A stretch of 64,000 bases of DNA from NCBI GenBank assembly GCA_019636235.1, contig JAHBXW010000001.1, positions 62,001 through 126,000 on the forward strand. Reading direction: 5' to 3'. The notes beneath the pieces were generated by a model, which worked only from the letters and a program-made list of their open reading frames with translations, searched no databases and had not been told where the DNA came from. Origin of the DNA: Planctomyces sp. Its GTDB lineage: Bacteria > Planctomycetota > Planctomycetia > Planctomycetales > Planctomycetaceae. The position numbers and the translations under genes were made by a program. Positions 1-9,452 of this stretch are shown one piece after another; the stretch's first letter is position 1; every line of letters starts with the position of its first letter.

Positions 1-621
1 ACGGACCTGCAGCCCCTTCTCCTGGGGCTCGATGTGGATGTCGCTGGACCGCTGGTCGAGCGCTTCGACCAGCAGCTCGTTCACCAGCCGGATGACGGAC
101 GGCGCCTGGGCGGATTCGGCGAGTTCGCCGAGCTCGTCCGGAAGCTCATCGAGCAGCTCGACGCCTTCCTCGATCTGCTGCGCCACGAGCTGGGTGATCG
201 TGTCGCCGCCGACGCCCAGGCTCTGCTTGATGAGTTCGATGATTTCATCGCGGCAGGCCAGCACCGGATCGAGCCGGACGTTGCCCAGCGAGCCGAGTTC
301 ATCGAGCGATTCGAGGTCGAAGGGATCGCTGGTGGCGATCGTGACGTGGCCGTTGCTGCGGGACAACGGCATGACCGCGTGGCGAAACACAGCCGTCGCG
401 GGAAACAAAGAAATGACGGCGGGATCGACCTTCGTCCCCTTGAGGGGCACGAACGTCATCTGCAGTTCGTCAGCGAAGGCTCGGAGAACCGCCTCCTCGC
501 TGACCACGCCCTGCGCGACGAGCGCCTGGTCGACGCGCTTCCCGGCGGCCTGAGATCTGGCGTCCGCGACCTGCTCCGGAGTGACCAGCCCGCGCTTCAC
601 GAGCAGCGACGCGATGTCCAT
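1..621 (-). CDS. gspE: Type II/IV pilus-type secretion ATPase GspE/PilB, N-terminal part (cut by window edge)
   Basis: This frame starts at the ATG complementary to 619-621 and stays open to base 1, giving the first 207 residues. The start reads MDIASLLVKRGLVTPEQV, a typical GspE/PilB N-terminal (MshEN-like) module. The last visible residues contain SSDIHIEP, the conserved entry to the ATPase core of GspE/PilB proteins. By family, this is the cytoplasmic hexameric ATPase that powers pseudopilus or pilus assembly. The Walker A and B motifs would lie outside the window. It begins 126 bases downstream of the secretin-like gene on the same strand, so the two are probably co-transcribed. PilB and GspE cannot be told apart from this fragment. 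Confidence 0.88.
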   Translation of the reverse strand, partial: MDIASLLVKRGLVTPEQVADARSQAAGKRVDQALVAQGVVSEEAVLRAFADELQMTFVPLKGTKVDPAVISLFPATAVFRHAVMPLSRSNGHVTIATSDPFDLESLDELGSLGNVRLDPVLACRDEIIELIKQSLGVGGDTITQLVAQQIEEGVELLDELPDELGELAESAQAPSVIRLVNELLVEALDQRSSDIHIEPQEKGLQVR

Positions 622-747
622 GAACCCTCAACGACTGAAACCCACCACACGCCTGCCCGTCGATTGCCGCCGCGAGACGATTCGCCCGGCGCGAAGCGCC
701 GCCGTTCACGGGCCGTCGGATTGGCCATCGCGGCTAAGCGGCCGCGA

Positions 748-3700
748 TCAGCGACCACCCCGACCGCCGCCTCCTCGGCCGCCGCCGCCTCCCCCACCGC
801 CGCCCCCTCGACCGCCGCCGCCGCCGCCGAAGTTGAATCCGCCGCGGTTGCCGCCTCCAAACTGCTGGCCGCCGCGATTGCCGCCGAACTGTCCCCCTCC
901 AAACTGACCGCCGCCAAACTGGCCGCCCCGGTTCCCGCCCTGCTGACCTCCGAAGGGACTGCCGCCCTGGCCGCCCCCCTGCTGGCCGCCGCGCATCTGC
1001 TGAAACGCGCGTCGCATCTCGTCGGGGCTCTGACCGCCGCCCGGCTGCGTGTCGCCGCCCCGCGCCGCGCCTTCATCGCGCCGCGTCGGCCGCGTGCCCG
1101 CTGCCGTCACGTTCACCTTGGGAAGCATCGACCCCAGCGTCGAGGTCAACAGCCCGGGATCGACATGATCGACCGACAGCACCCGCACCGATCGTCGCGC
1201 CTCCTGGGCCTGACGGTCCAGCGTCCGCACCAGCGCCTGCACCTGCTGGAACATGTCCTCGTTCGCGGACACGATCAGGTGGCTCGTCCGGCGGTCCACG
1301 GCCAGCGCCAGCTGGGCCTGTGAATTCGCCGAGTCGCGGTTGTTGCCGCCGCGCCCGCCGCCTCCGCCTCCGCCGCCCCCCATCATCTGGGCGAGCACGT
1401 TCGCGCCGTTCCGCTGCTGGCGGGACTGTTCGCTTTCCAGATAGTCGCGATACGTATCGCGGACGATCGTGTGCACTTCGTCCACGTCCGCGTATTCGAC
1501 CGGAATCGTCCGCGGCACCCGCATCCGATAGTTGTCCGGCCAGTCGGTCGCATCCAGGATCTGCAGCATCTCCTCGACGTCCCGCACCTTGCCGGCCGGG
1601 CCGGACACGAACAGCGCGTTCAACCGTCCGTCCGGAATGATCGTCAGCGTCGTGGCGCTCATGGCCGACGACATGCCCGTCATGCTCATCAGGCTGGAAC
1701 CGAACGACGACACCCCGCTGCTGAACATGCCCATCATGCCCGAACTGGAGGAAGCCGCCGAGGTGGACACCGAGCTGTCCGGGAACAGCTGTTCAAGCAG
1801 AATGGCTGTTTCGTATGCGTCGGCGGACTGCAGGGTGAAGATCGTCCAGCCCGTACGGGGCGGAACGGCCTGCATGGCCGACTGCAGCATGTCCTCAAGC
1901 TGATCCAGCGCCTGCTCGTCGCTGGACGACAGAACCAGTTCGTCCCCCATCACGATGATCTGCACCTGAGCGCCGAAGCTCTCGACGTTCTGCGGGGACC
2001 GTCCGCCCCGGGGGCCATCGGCCCGCGGCACGACGTCAATTCCCGTAGGCGCGGGCGCCGGATCGTCAGCCTCGGCGCTCTCCTCCTCCTGGTAAACGGC
2101 TGTCTCGTGCGTTTCGACTTCCTCGGGCTGCGCGGCCAGCAGACCGCTGATGGCGCCGCCCGGAAGCGATTTCTGCAGAGTCGGAGCGGTCGTCGCCCGC
2201 GGGCGGTCCGGCTCCATTCCGCGGTCGCGTCGCGGAGGCAGCCCTGCCGGCTCCGTCGACGTCGGATTGCCATTCATCAGGTCCAGGCCTGGAGACCGCA
2301 CCCCGCGAACCGGCCCGCGGTCGCGCGGATTCACGATCCGGATCTGCGAGCGACCGGTCGAACCCCACATGTCCTCCAGCAACGGCAGAATTTCATCGGC
2401 ATCGCGCCCGCTCAGCGGGAACGTGCGGAGCCGTCCCCCCTGCGAAGCCATCCGCTGCCCCGTGCCGTCCTCGCCGAGGCTGGTCAGCAGCGCCTTCACC
2501 TGGGCGACCTGTTCCATCGAGCCGCGGACCATGATCTGCCGGCCGAAGATGTCGGGTTCAATCGTCGGCGCCGAGTTCCCGTCCCGAATGAACATCGACC
2601 GCAGACTGGACACGGCCGTCGCCGGATCCATCTTCACCAGCGGAATGACGACGACCTGCTGGCTGCCGGTCCCCAGGCCATCCAGCTGGGCGATGAGTTC
2701 CGCGACCTTCTGATGCTGCGTCTCCGTGCCCATGATGTGCACCTTGCGGTTGCCCCGGTCCTCATTGACCACGACGCCCGGCATGATCGCGTCGATCGTC
2801 TTGCTGACATCGCGGGGATCGGACGTGTTCAGGGAATACACCCGGAGGTAGGGCCGACGATTGCCCCCCTGCAGGACGTTGCCAGCGCCGTCCGTTCCGA
2901 CGTCGATGACTTTCAACACGTCTTCGACGATCTTGTGCTGGGCCGCGGTGGCCGTGACAAGCAGGCGGTTGGTTCGCTCATCCGAGGTGATCTGCGGGCT
3001 GCTGCTGGTGCTGGACGGGGACCGCGAGAAGTCCATTCGCTCGCCGCCGCCGCGCTGGGGAGGTCCGCCGGGACCTCCGCCGCCTCCGCGCATCGCGTTG
3101 CGGAACTGGGCTTCGAAATTCGAAGAGCTGACGTTCTGCGACGTGACAGGAATGCCAAGCTGAGCCCGGACGACGGCCTCCGCGTCCTCCGCAGTGATGT
3201 GATCCAGCTCGTAGGGCTTGAATGTCAGGTCGCCGGGGACCATGGGGGACAATCCCAGCAGCATGTCATTGATCCGCTTCAGGTTCGAACCGATGTCGGT
3301 GACCATCAGCGAATTCGTCGAGGGCAGGCCATGCACCGAGCCCAGCGGCCCTTTGATGAGATCGATCTCCGCGGCAACCTGTTTGACGTCGACGCCCTCC
3401 AGCGGCACGACGATGGTCAGCAGTTCGTTCCGGCCGCGCTGCGGCAGTTCCTCGGCGGAGATGTTGGGGATCAGGTTGGGGGGGATCGGGTTCGTGTCCC
3501 AGTTGATGCACACGAGCGCCTGATCGCGGCGGACCAGGATGTAGCCCCGCTGGATCAGGAAGCCGTTGATGATGTCCAGCGCCTCGGTCGGCGAGTAGAC
3601 GCCGGAGTCGTAATAGGTGAAGGTCCCCGGCGGCATATCGCGGATGTCGAGCGAAAGGTTGGACGTCTTGGCGAACAACTGCAGGACGTCCAGCCACAGC

Positions 3701-4707
3701 GCGAACCGGAAGTTGAATGAGATTTTCGCATCGGCCGGCGTGGCTGATGGCGATGACGTGACGACGCCCCCGCCGGGCAGGCCAGCCGGCGCCATCGACA
3801 GAATTGGCGGCGCATCGGGAACGGGCTCGTAGCCGGGCGAGAGGCGTCGCTGCTGATTGCTGTCCGGCGTCGCGTTCCGCGCCTGCGGCAGATTGCCGGA
3901 CGCGCCGCCCCCCGCGACGTCCGTCGGCGGCGGACCAATCCGGCTCTGCCACCGCGACTGCTGATCGGGCGTCAGCACGGCCATGAACTTCTCGTCGAAC
4001 TCCGCGCGGAGCGCATCACGGTCTTCCTGGCTGGCCCGGAAGCCGAGGTCGCGCAGCGCGGTCATGTACTCCTGCGTCACGCCGCTCAGCGATTCGCGCT
4101 GATCCTCCGTGAGTTTGAATTCGCCAGCGAGATCATCCCGGGCCAGAGCCGAGGGGCCGGTGCGGTGCAGCGAGATCTGCTGCAGCCGGTTCCATTGCTC
4201 TTCGCTGAGGATGCTCTGAATCTGCGATTCGCTTTCCGCCTGCTGGCGGGCCATCATCTGCTGCATTTCTTCGCGGAGCGCTGCTCGTTCCTCGTCGTCC
4301 GCATTGCGCATCCTCTCGAAAATCTCGCCCATTTCCGGCCCGGGATTTCGGCGGGCCTGCATGAGTTCGTCGATCTGCTCCTGCTGCTCGTCGGTGACGC
4401 CAATCTCCTGTTTGGTGGATTCCCGGAAGAGTTCTCCCATGGCGCCGCCGCCCGGGCCTCCGAATCCGCCGCGGCCGGGACCGCCAAAACCACCGCCGCC
4501 GGGACCGCCGAAGCCACCGCCGCCGAAGCCGCCTCGTCCGCCTCGGCCGCCGCGATCACCGCCGCTGGAGTCCGTGTCATTGCCGCGGTTTCCGCCGCCG
4601 CGGCGGCCACCCTGGGCGAGCGCATCGCCGGCCAAAAGTCCCACGAGGGCCAGCAGCCACAACGCGGTGACGGCACGGCGGATGTTCGCGGTCAGTCGCA
4701 AGGTCAT
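748..4707 (-). CDS. Secretin N-domain repeat protein with glycine-rich ends and LTxxQ-like helical region
   Basis: The protein has 1319 residues from the ATG at 4707. That start is preceded by GGAGG at good spacing and by a possible -10 element TAGAAT at 4749-4754; an upstream in-frame ATG at 4770 is less likely. Order: signal peptide ending in a LAQ site (about 1-32); Gly-rich stretch (34-89); a helical charged region (about 95-260) with LSEEQ, LTEDQ and LTPDQ motifs resembling the Spy/CpxP family; an STN-like segment; about seven or eight secretin-N-like repeats (about 340-1190); and a Gly/Arg-rich tail. I do not see the C-terminal secretin barrel domain. It is adjacent to gspE, so a periplasmic or outer-membrane secretion role is likely. 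The missing barrel leaves its exact role open. Confidence 0.8.
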   Translation of the reverse strand: MTLRLTANIRRAVTALWLLALVGLLAGDALAQGGRRGGGNRGNDTDSSGGDRGGRGGRGGFGGGGFGGPGGGGFGGPGRGGFGGPGGGAMGELFRESTKQEIGVTDEQQEQIDELMQARRNPGPEMGEIFERMRNADDEERAALREEMQQMMARQQAESESQIQSILSEEQWNRLQQISLHRTGPSALARDDLAGEFKLTEDQRESLSGVTQEYMTALRDLGFRASQEDRDALRAEFDEKFMAVLTPDQQSRWQSRIGPPPTDVAGGGASGNLPQARNATPDSNQQRRLSPGYEPVPDAPPILSMAPAGLPGGGVVTSSPSATPADAKISFNFRFALWLDVLQLFAKTSNLSLDIRDMPPGTFTYYDSGVYSPTEALDIINGFLIQRGYILVRRDQALVCINWDTNPIPPNLIPNISAEELPQRGRNELLTIVVPLEGVDVKQVAAEIDLIKGPLGSVHGLPSTNSLMVTDIGSNLKRINDMLLGLSPMVPGDLTFKPYELDHITAEDAEAVVRAQLGIPVTSQNVSSSNFEAQFRNAMRGGGGGPGGPPQRGGGERMDFSRSPSSTSSSPQITSDERTNRLLVTATAAQHKIVEDVLKVIDVGTDGAGNVLQGGNRRPYLRVYSLNTSDPRDVSKTIDAIMPGVVVNEDRGNRKVHIMGTETQHQKVAELIAQLDGLGTGSQQVVVIPLVKMDPATAVSSLRSMFIRDGNSAPTIEPDIFGRQIMVRGSMEQVAQVKALLTSLGEDGTGQRMASQGGRLRTFPLSGRDADEILPLLEDMWGSTGRSQIRIVNPRDRGPVRGVRSPGLDLMNGNPTSTEPAGLPPRRDRGMEPDRPRATTAPTLQKSLPGGAISGLLAAQPEEVETHETAVYQEEESAEADDPAPAPTGIDVVPRADGPRGGRSPQNVESFGAQVQIIVMGDELVLSSSDEQALDQLEDMLQSAMQAVPPRTGWTIFTLQSADAYETAILLEQLFPDSSVSTSAASSSSGMMGMFSSGVSSFGSSLMSMTGMSSAMSATTLTIIPDGRLNALFVSGPAGKVRDVEEMLQILDATDWPDNYRMRVPRTIPVEYADVDEVHTIVRDTYRDYLESEQSRQQRNGANVLAQMMGGGGGGGGGRGGNNRDSANSQAQLALAVDRRTSHLIVSANEDMFQQVQALVRTLDRQAQEARRSVRVLSVDHVDPGLLTSTLGSMLPKVNVTAAGTRPTRRDEGAARGGDTQPGGGQSPDEMRRAFQQMRGGQQGGGQGGSPFGGQQGGNRGGQFGGGQFGGGQFGGNRGGQQFGGGNRGGFNFGGGGGGRGGGGGGGGGGRGGGGRGGR

Positions 4708-4977
4708 GGGATATCGCCTCCGCGGGCTGCTGACGCTGTCGGACATTGATTCTATCGCCAGAACACGCAACAGGTTATGCTGAATTTGCGGAATTTGCGA
4801 CGAAGCGGGGTTCTCCGCACCGATTCACAAAGTGCCGGAATTCCATCGGGCGTTCGGATTTTCTCGACCCCCCGGCGGACGGGCCGGGGTTGGATGTTTG
4901 CACATGGTCGCGCGCCGACAATCATGACTATAAAACACCGGGGGCCGAGCCGCCGGGTCGCGCTTCTCCGAGGATTC

Positions 4978-6225
4978 ATGAACCTGAGCCGAACAGTTTG
5001 GACACGTAGCGCGATTCTGACGTGCGTGCTGCTCCATGCGCCTCTCGCCGTAGCACAGAATGGGCCGGGACGGGGTTCCGGCCAGGAACGGGGCGGCCGT
5101 TTGATGCAGCAGATGCGGGAACGCGGCGCCGAAGGGGGCCGGGATTCGAATCGTGGCGGCGGCGAGGGTGGCGGCCGGATGCGGTTTGTCGACCAGTCCA
5201 GCGGCGAGAACGGCGGCGGAGCCCCGATGTCCGGCGGTCGCCAGTTTGGCGGACCGGGCATGCTGCGTGGCCGCGTCGACGGAGGCCAGGATTCGCCGAC
5301 GCGCGGCGAATCGGGCGGCGGACGCGGCCCCTGGGGCGGCGAGTCCGGCGGCGGTCGTGGACAATGGAACAACGAGAATTCCGAGTCAGGTGGGCGCGGG
5401 AACTGGCCTCCTCAGGGGGGTGATTTCGGCAGCCGTGGACCTGAAGGCGGGCGCTGGGGCGGCGGAAACGGCGGTGGAGGGAATTGGGGCGGCGATGAGG
5501 CAGGCGAGTCCCGGAGCCGGGAAGGGGGTCGCAGTGGAAGCGCCCGTGGCGGAAACAACGCCACCGGAGAACGGGCCGTCGAGAAGAAGCCCCGCGAGCG
5601 GTACACCGTCGATCTGCCCGCGTCACTCGCGGATCTCGATACGGACAATGACGGTCAGATCGGGTTGTATGAGTGGAAACGCGGCAAGTCGGGCACCGTC
5701 GCTGAGTTTCAGCGCATCGATGCGGATGGCGATGGGTTCCTGACGCCTTTCGAGATCGTTCGCAGCGGATATTCGCGCCGGTCGTCGACCGCGAACATCG
5801 CCGCGAATGGCGGAAACGGCGGGAATGGAGGCAACGGCAACAACGGCGACGCTGCCGTCGCGAACAGCGGCGCTGGCAATGGTCGCGGCGATTCCGGTTC
5901 GCGGTCGGCCGCATCGGGCCCGGCGACCGCCAATGTGCCGGCATCCGGCCGTTCCGCGCCGCCGAGCCGGCAGCCGGCGTTCGCCGCCATGGCATCCGAC
6001 GTCGAGCGCGTGGAGATCGACGAGTCGTCGCCGCAGGCCCGGCAGGCGACTCGTTCGTTCAATCTGCTGGATCGCGACGGCGACGGCACGGTCAGCGCCG
6101 AAGAGTGGCGCGCGGCGACGAACCTGCGTCCGCTGTTCGAGAAGGCCGGCGTCGATCTCTCCGAGCCGATGTCCCGCGATCAGTTCGTGTCGCACTACGT
6201 CCGGCTGAACGGTCCCCGCAGCTGA
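4978..6225 (+). CDS. Secreted glycine-rich EF-hand protein
   Basis: The protein has 415 residues from the ATG at 4978, chosen because GAGG precedes it and a signal peptide ending in VAQ follows at once. A TATAAA box at 4929-4934 fits a transcript start just upstream and argues against the in-frame ATGs at 4777 and 4924. Residues 30-200 are Gly/Arg/Ser-rich and low in complexity. Three canonical EF-hand loops follow at about 221-232 (DTDNDG), 248-259 (DADGDG) and 365-376 (DRDGDG), each with Asp at position 1 and Glu at 12. A second Gly/Asn-rich linker separates loops two and three. By family it should bind calcium outside the cytoplasm; its target is unknown. It is divergent from the secretin gene. 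Confidence 0.82.
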   Translation: MNLSRTVWTRSAILTCVLLHAPLAVAQNGPGRGSGQERGGRLMQQMRERGAEGGRDSNRGGGEGGGRMRFVDQSSGENGGGAPMSGGRQFGGPGMLRGRVDGGQDSPTRGESGGGRGPWGGESGGGRGQWNNENSESGGRGNWPPQGGDFGSRGPEGGRWGGGNGGGGNWGGDEAGESRSREGGRSGSARGGNNATGERAVEKKPRERYTVDLPASLADLDTDNDGQIGLYEWKRGKSGTVAEFQRIDADGDGFLTPFEIVRSGYSRRSSTANIAANGGNGGNGGNGNNGDAAVANSGAGNGRGDSGSRSAASGPATANVPASGRSAPPSRQPAFAAMASDVERVEIDESSPQARQATRSFNLLDRDGDGTVSAEEWRAATNLRPLFEKAGVDLSEPMSRDQFVSHYVRLNGPRS

Positions 6226-6269
6226 GCTGGGCGGCGGACGATTTTGGCTCCTGGAACGCACGCGGCCGC

Positions 6270-6809
6270 TTACCGCTTGGTCTGCTGCGCAATCACGCTG
6301 AGCATGCCGCGGCAGAAGGCGGGCAGATCGTCAGGCTTGCGGCTCGATACGAAGTGCCGGTCAACGACGACCGGCGTATCCTCCCAGATCGCGCCGGCGT
6401 TGATCAGGTCGTCTTTGATGCCTGGCGAACCCGTGACGCGCACGCCCCGATAGACCTTCGCCGAAATCGGGATCCAGCCCCCATGGCAGATCGCGGCGAT
6501 CAGTTTCTGCTGTTCGTGGAACGCCTGGACGAGGCTCAGGACGTCCGGGTCGCGACGCAACTTGTCCGGCATGAAGCCGCCCGGACAGATGACCCCGTGG
6601 AAATCGTCGACGAGCATGTCGGCGATGGCGGCGTCTGAGACGCAGGGGTAGCCGTGCTTGCCCGCGTACTTCCTGTTGGCTTCCGGACCGGCCAGCGTGA
6701 CGTGCGCCCCGGCCTCTTCCAGGCGCAGCTTGGGATACCAGAGTTCGAGGTCTTCGTAGACGTCGGCGACGAAGCACAGGAATCGCAGTCCATCGAGCGG
6801 CAGGCTCAT
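6270..6809 (-). CDS. DJ-1/PfpI family protein (class I glutamine amidotransferase-like)
   Basis: The protein has 179 residues from the ATG at 6809; an upstream in-frame start at 6896 would add a non-conserved leader. GGAG lies 12 bases upstream. The fold signature is clear: an acidic residue near E19, a Gly-rich PGGF loop at about 76-79, and the nucleophile elbow AICHGG with Cys108 and His109. The length matches bacterial PfpI/YhbO-type proteins. Members act as glutamine amidotransferase-like hydrolases, proteases or deglycases/chaperones; the exact activity cannot be assigned from sequence. It converges with the EF-hand gene and no partner gene is evident. Confidence 0.88.
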   Translation of the reverse strand: MSLPLDGLRFLCFVADVYEDLELWYPKLRLEEAGAHVTLAGPEANRKYAGKHGYPCVSDAAIADMLVDDFHGVICPGGFMPDKLRRDPDVLSLVQAFHEQQKLIAAICHGGWIPISAKVYRGVRVTGSPGIKDDLINAGAIWEDTPVVVDRHFVSSRKPDDLPAFCRGMLSVIAQQTKR

Positions 6810-6995
6810 GCGTCGGATCTCCGGCGGGGACAGGCGGTGGAAGGCATTTCGATCGGCCCGTGCGGCAGAATGGCAATTCCCGCGCCGCGACGCCACGAAC
6901 CCGGCCGGCCTGTTTGTGGACGGACGCGCTCGCGGCGTTCATGATCGCCGAAACGCGGCGCACGCGCGACGCGGCCCGAACCCGGAAAGGCGCGG

Positions 6996-9362
6996 ATGTC
7001 CTTCGGATTTGTTCAGCAGATGATGCTTCTGGGACTGGCGGCCGTGGCCCTGCCGGTCATCGCGCACCTGCTGAGCAAGCGCAAGTTCGACGTCATATTC
7101 TGGGGGGCGATGCAGTTTCTGGAGCTGGGCCGCCGGACGCGCCGACGCATCCGCCTGGAAGAACTGCTGCTGCTGCTATTGCGCATCGGGGTGATTGCGG
7201 CGCTGGTGTTCGCATTCGCCCGCCCGTGGGGCAAAGGGGGGCCGTTCCGCGCGCTCAGCCAGTCCGTGCGGCGGGACGTGGCGTTCGTCATCGACAGTTC
7301 GTACAGCATGGGCTGGGCGGCGGATGGTTCAACGCCGCATGCGGCAGCCCGGCAATGGGTCCATCAGGCGCTGCAGCATCTCGAGCCCGGGGACACGGTG
7401 ACGCTGATCGACGCCCGCGACTCGGTGCAGACGCTGATCGATCAGCCAACGACGGACCTGCGGCTGGTCCGGGAGGCGCTTGACCGACTGGCGTCGCCTT
7501 CCGGTTCGTCGCAGCTCGCGCCGGCCGCGAGCCGCGCCGTGCAACTGCTGAGCCGGGGCGCGAATCCGATCCGCGAGGTGATGATTCTGACGGACGGGCA
7601 GGCCTTCCCGTGGTCGGCAGGCGATGCGGCGCTGTGGGCCCGGTTCGACGACCTGGTATCGCAGCAGACGCTGAAGCCGCGGGTGTGGGCGATCAATCTT
7701 TCCGCGGCGCGTGAAGATTCGGTGAATCGGTCGATCGACCGGTTGGAGCTGTCGCGGCCGACGACGGTCGCGGAGTTTCCGGTTCGGATCCGCACGACGG
7801 TGCGCCAGTCGGGAGGGGCTTCCGAGCGGGTCGCGGTCTGGCTGTCGGTCAACGGGCAGCGTCTCAACGATCAGACGACGGTGGTCACACTTCCAGCGGG
7901 AGGCGAAGCGCCGGTTGAGTTCGAGCATCGGTTTCCGGCGGTTGGCTCGTACCTGGCGACGGTCTCGATCGAGCCGGATGCGCTGCCCGGTGACAACGAC
8001 GCGCATGCGGTTGTCGTCGTGGCGCCGCCCGCTCCGGTGCTGCTGGTGGACGGTCGTCCGCGGCTGGACGCTTCCCGGGGGGCGGCGTATTTCGCGCGGG
8101 CGGCGCTGACCGCGGCCGGAAACGCGGCGCCATGGATCCGGGCGAAGACGGTCGCCGCGTCCGACCTGCAGGCGTCCGACCTGGATGACAAGGACGTAGT
8201 GGTTTTGCTGGACGTCGCCGACCTGCCGGAAGACCGGTTGCGGGAACTGACGAATTTCGTCGGCCAGGGGGGCGGGCTGATCATCGCACCCGGGCCGAGC
8301 GCGGCGCCGAACTTCTACAACGGCGCCTTTTGGAACGCCGGGCAGGGACTGCTGCCGGCGCGGCTGGAATCGCCCCCGGCGGAGGAACTGGCGGCCGGTC
8401 CCGTCGTTCTCGACGCGGACAGTTTCGACGCTCCGTGGATGGCCCGGTTTCGAGCGGGCGTGGGGGTCGATCTGGCGGGAACGCGCATCAGCCGCTGGTG
8501 GAAGCTGCTGCCGATGGAGGAGTCGGAGAAGCCCGCCGATCCGGGGGACGCGCAGCCCGTGCCTCCGGCGACTGCGAAGCACTCCGCGGTGGGGGAGGCC
8601 GTCGTCGCGGGGCGCCTCAAGACGGGCGCGCCCTGGATCGTGACGCGGCGGTTCGGCGCCGGGCAGACCGGTGTGATCGCGACGCCGCTCGACGCCGAGT
8701 GGAGCACGCTGCCGTCGCGGACCGACTTCGTGCCCTTCCTGCACGAGTTCGTGTTTTCGCTGCTGTCGCGCGACAGCGGACGGAACGTCGATGCGGGGAT
8801 GCCGCTGGAGCTGCCGTTGCCCGAGCACGTTCCGCTGGCGAGCGTGGCGTTCCGCACCCCTGACGGGCGGGAGCTGGCGGCCCAGCGCGGCGGGAACGAG
8901 CGGCGTCCGACGGCGCGGCTGGACGCGGCATTGATCCCCGGGGTGTATCAGGCGATCCGGAAATCGCGTCCGCAGGACCCTCCGGAGTATTTCGCCGTCG
9001 AATTCGACCGCCGCGAGGCGGACCTGACGCCGCTGGACGAGGCGTCGCTGGCGCAGTTGACGGGCGCGGAACGGATGTCGTCGATTCGCGGCGTCGACGA
9101 GTGGTCGGCGGCAGTGGCCGGGGATGCGCCCCGTTCGGAAATCTGGTGGCTGCTGCTGCTGGCGGTGCTGGGACTGCTGGTGTTCGAGGTGGTGATGACG
9201 CGGCGGCTGATCAAGGGCGGACATGAGCTGACGGAGTCGGAGGATGCGGCGGGGGAGGCGTTCGGGCAGTCCAGCGACGCCGCGCCGGGGACGCCGGGGA
9301 GACGGTCGCCGCGCGGAGTTGCTGTCGGCGGCGGGAACGCTCACACTCCGACCGACGGCTGA
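6996..9362 (+). CDS. BatA-like VWA-domain membrane protein
   Basis: The protein has 788 residues, with GGAAAGG upstream of the ATG. The N-terminus is the BatA-type membrane module: a hydrophobic helix at about 8-25 followed by LLSKRKFD, and a second helix at about 57-76. A von Willebrand A domain follows, with the MIDAS motif DSSYS at 100-104. The central part contains Ig-like and glutamine-amidotransferase-like beta-rich regions. A C-terminal helix at about 707-727 anchors the protein again. In the Bacteroides aerotolerance (Bat) and planctomycete relatives, such proteins sit with MoxR and DUF58 genes; those are not next to it here. The MMPL exporter begins 90 bases downstream and is probably co-transcribed. 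Confidence 0.85.
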   Translation: MSFGFVQQMMLLGLAAVALPVIAHLLSKRKFDVIFWGAMQFLELGRRTRRRIRLEELLLLLLRIGVIAALVFAFARPWGKGGPFRALSQSVRRDVAFVIDSSYSMGWAADGSTPHAAARQWVHQALQHLEPGDTVTLIDARDSVQTLIDQPTTDLRLVREALDRLASPSGSSQLAPAASRAVQLLSRGANPIREVMILTDGQAFPWSAGDAALWARFDDLVSQQTLKPRVWAINLSAAREDSVNRSIDRLELSRPTTVAEFPVRIRTTVRQSGGASERVAVWLSVNGQRLNDQTTVVTLPAGGEAPVEFEHRFPAVGSYLATVSIEPDALPGDNDAHAVVVVAPPAPVLLVDGRPRLDASRGAAYFARAALTAAGNAAPWIRAKTVAASDLQASDLDDKDVVVLLDVADLPEDRLRELTNFVGQGGGLIIAPGPSAAPNFYNGAFWNAGQGLLPARLESPPAEELAAGPVVLDADSFDAPWMARFRAGVGVDLAGTRISRWWKLLPMEESEKPADPGDAQPVPPATAKHSAVGEAVVAGRLKTGAPWIVTRRFGAGQTGVIATPLDAEWSTLPSRTDFVPFLHEFVFSLLSRDSGRNVDAGMPLELPLPEHVPLASVAFRTPDGRELAAQRGGNERRPTARLDAALIPGVYQAIRKSRPQDPPEYFAVEFDRREADLTPLDEASLAQLTGAERMSSIRGVDEWSAAVAGDAPRSEIWWLLLLAVLGLLVFEVVMTRRLIKGGHELTESEDAAGEAFGQSSDAAPGTPGRRSPRGVAVGGGNAHTPTDG

Positions 9363-9452
9363 ATCGCCGGTCTCCGGTGGCGGAGGCCAGTCCGTCGAGA
9401 TTGCGGGCTGGCAGAGAAGCTCGAGCAGTCGTCGTGTGCAAGGAGGGAGGAC

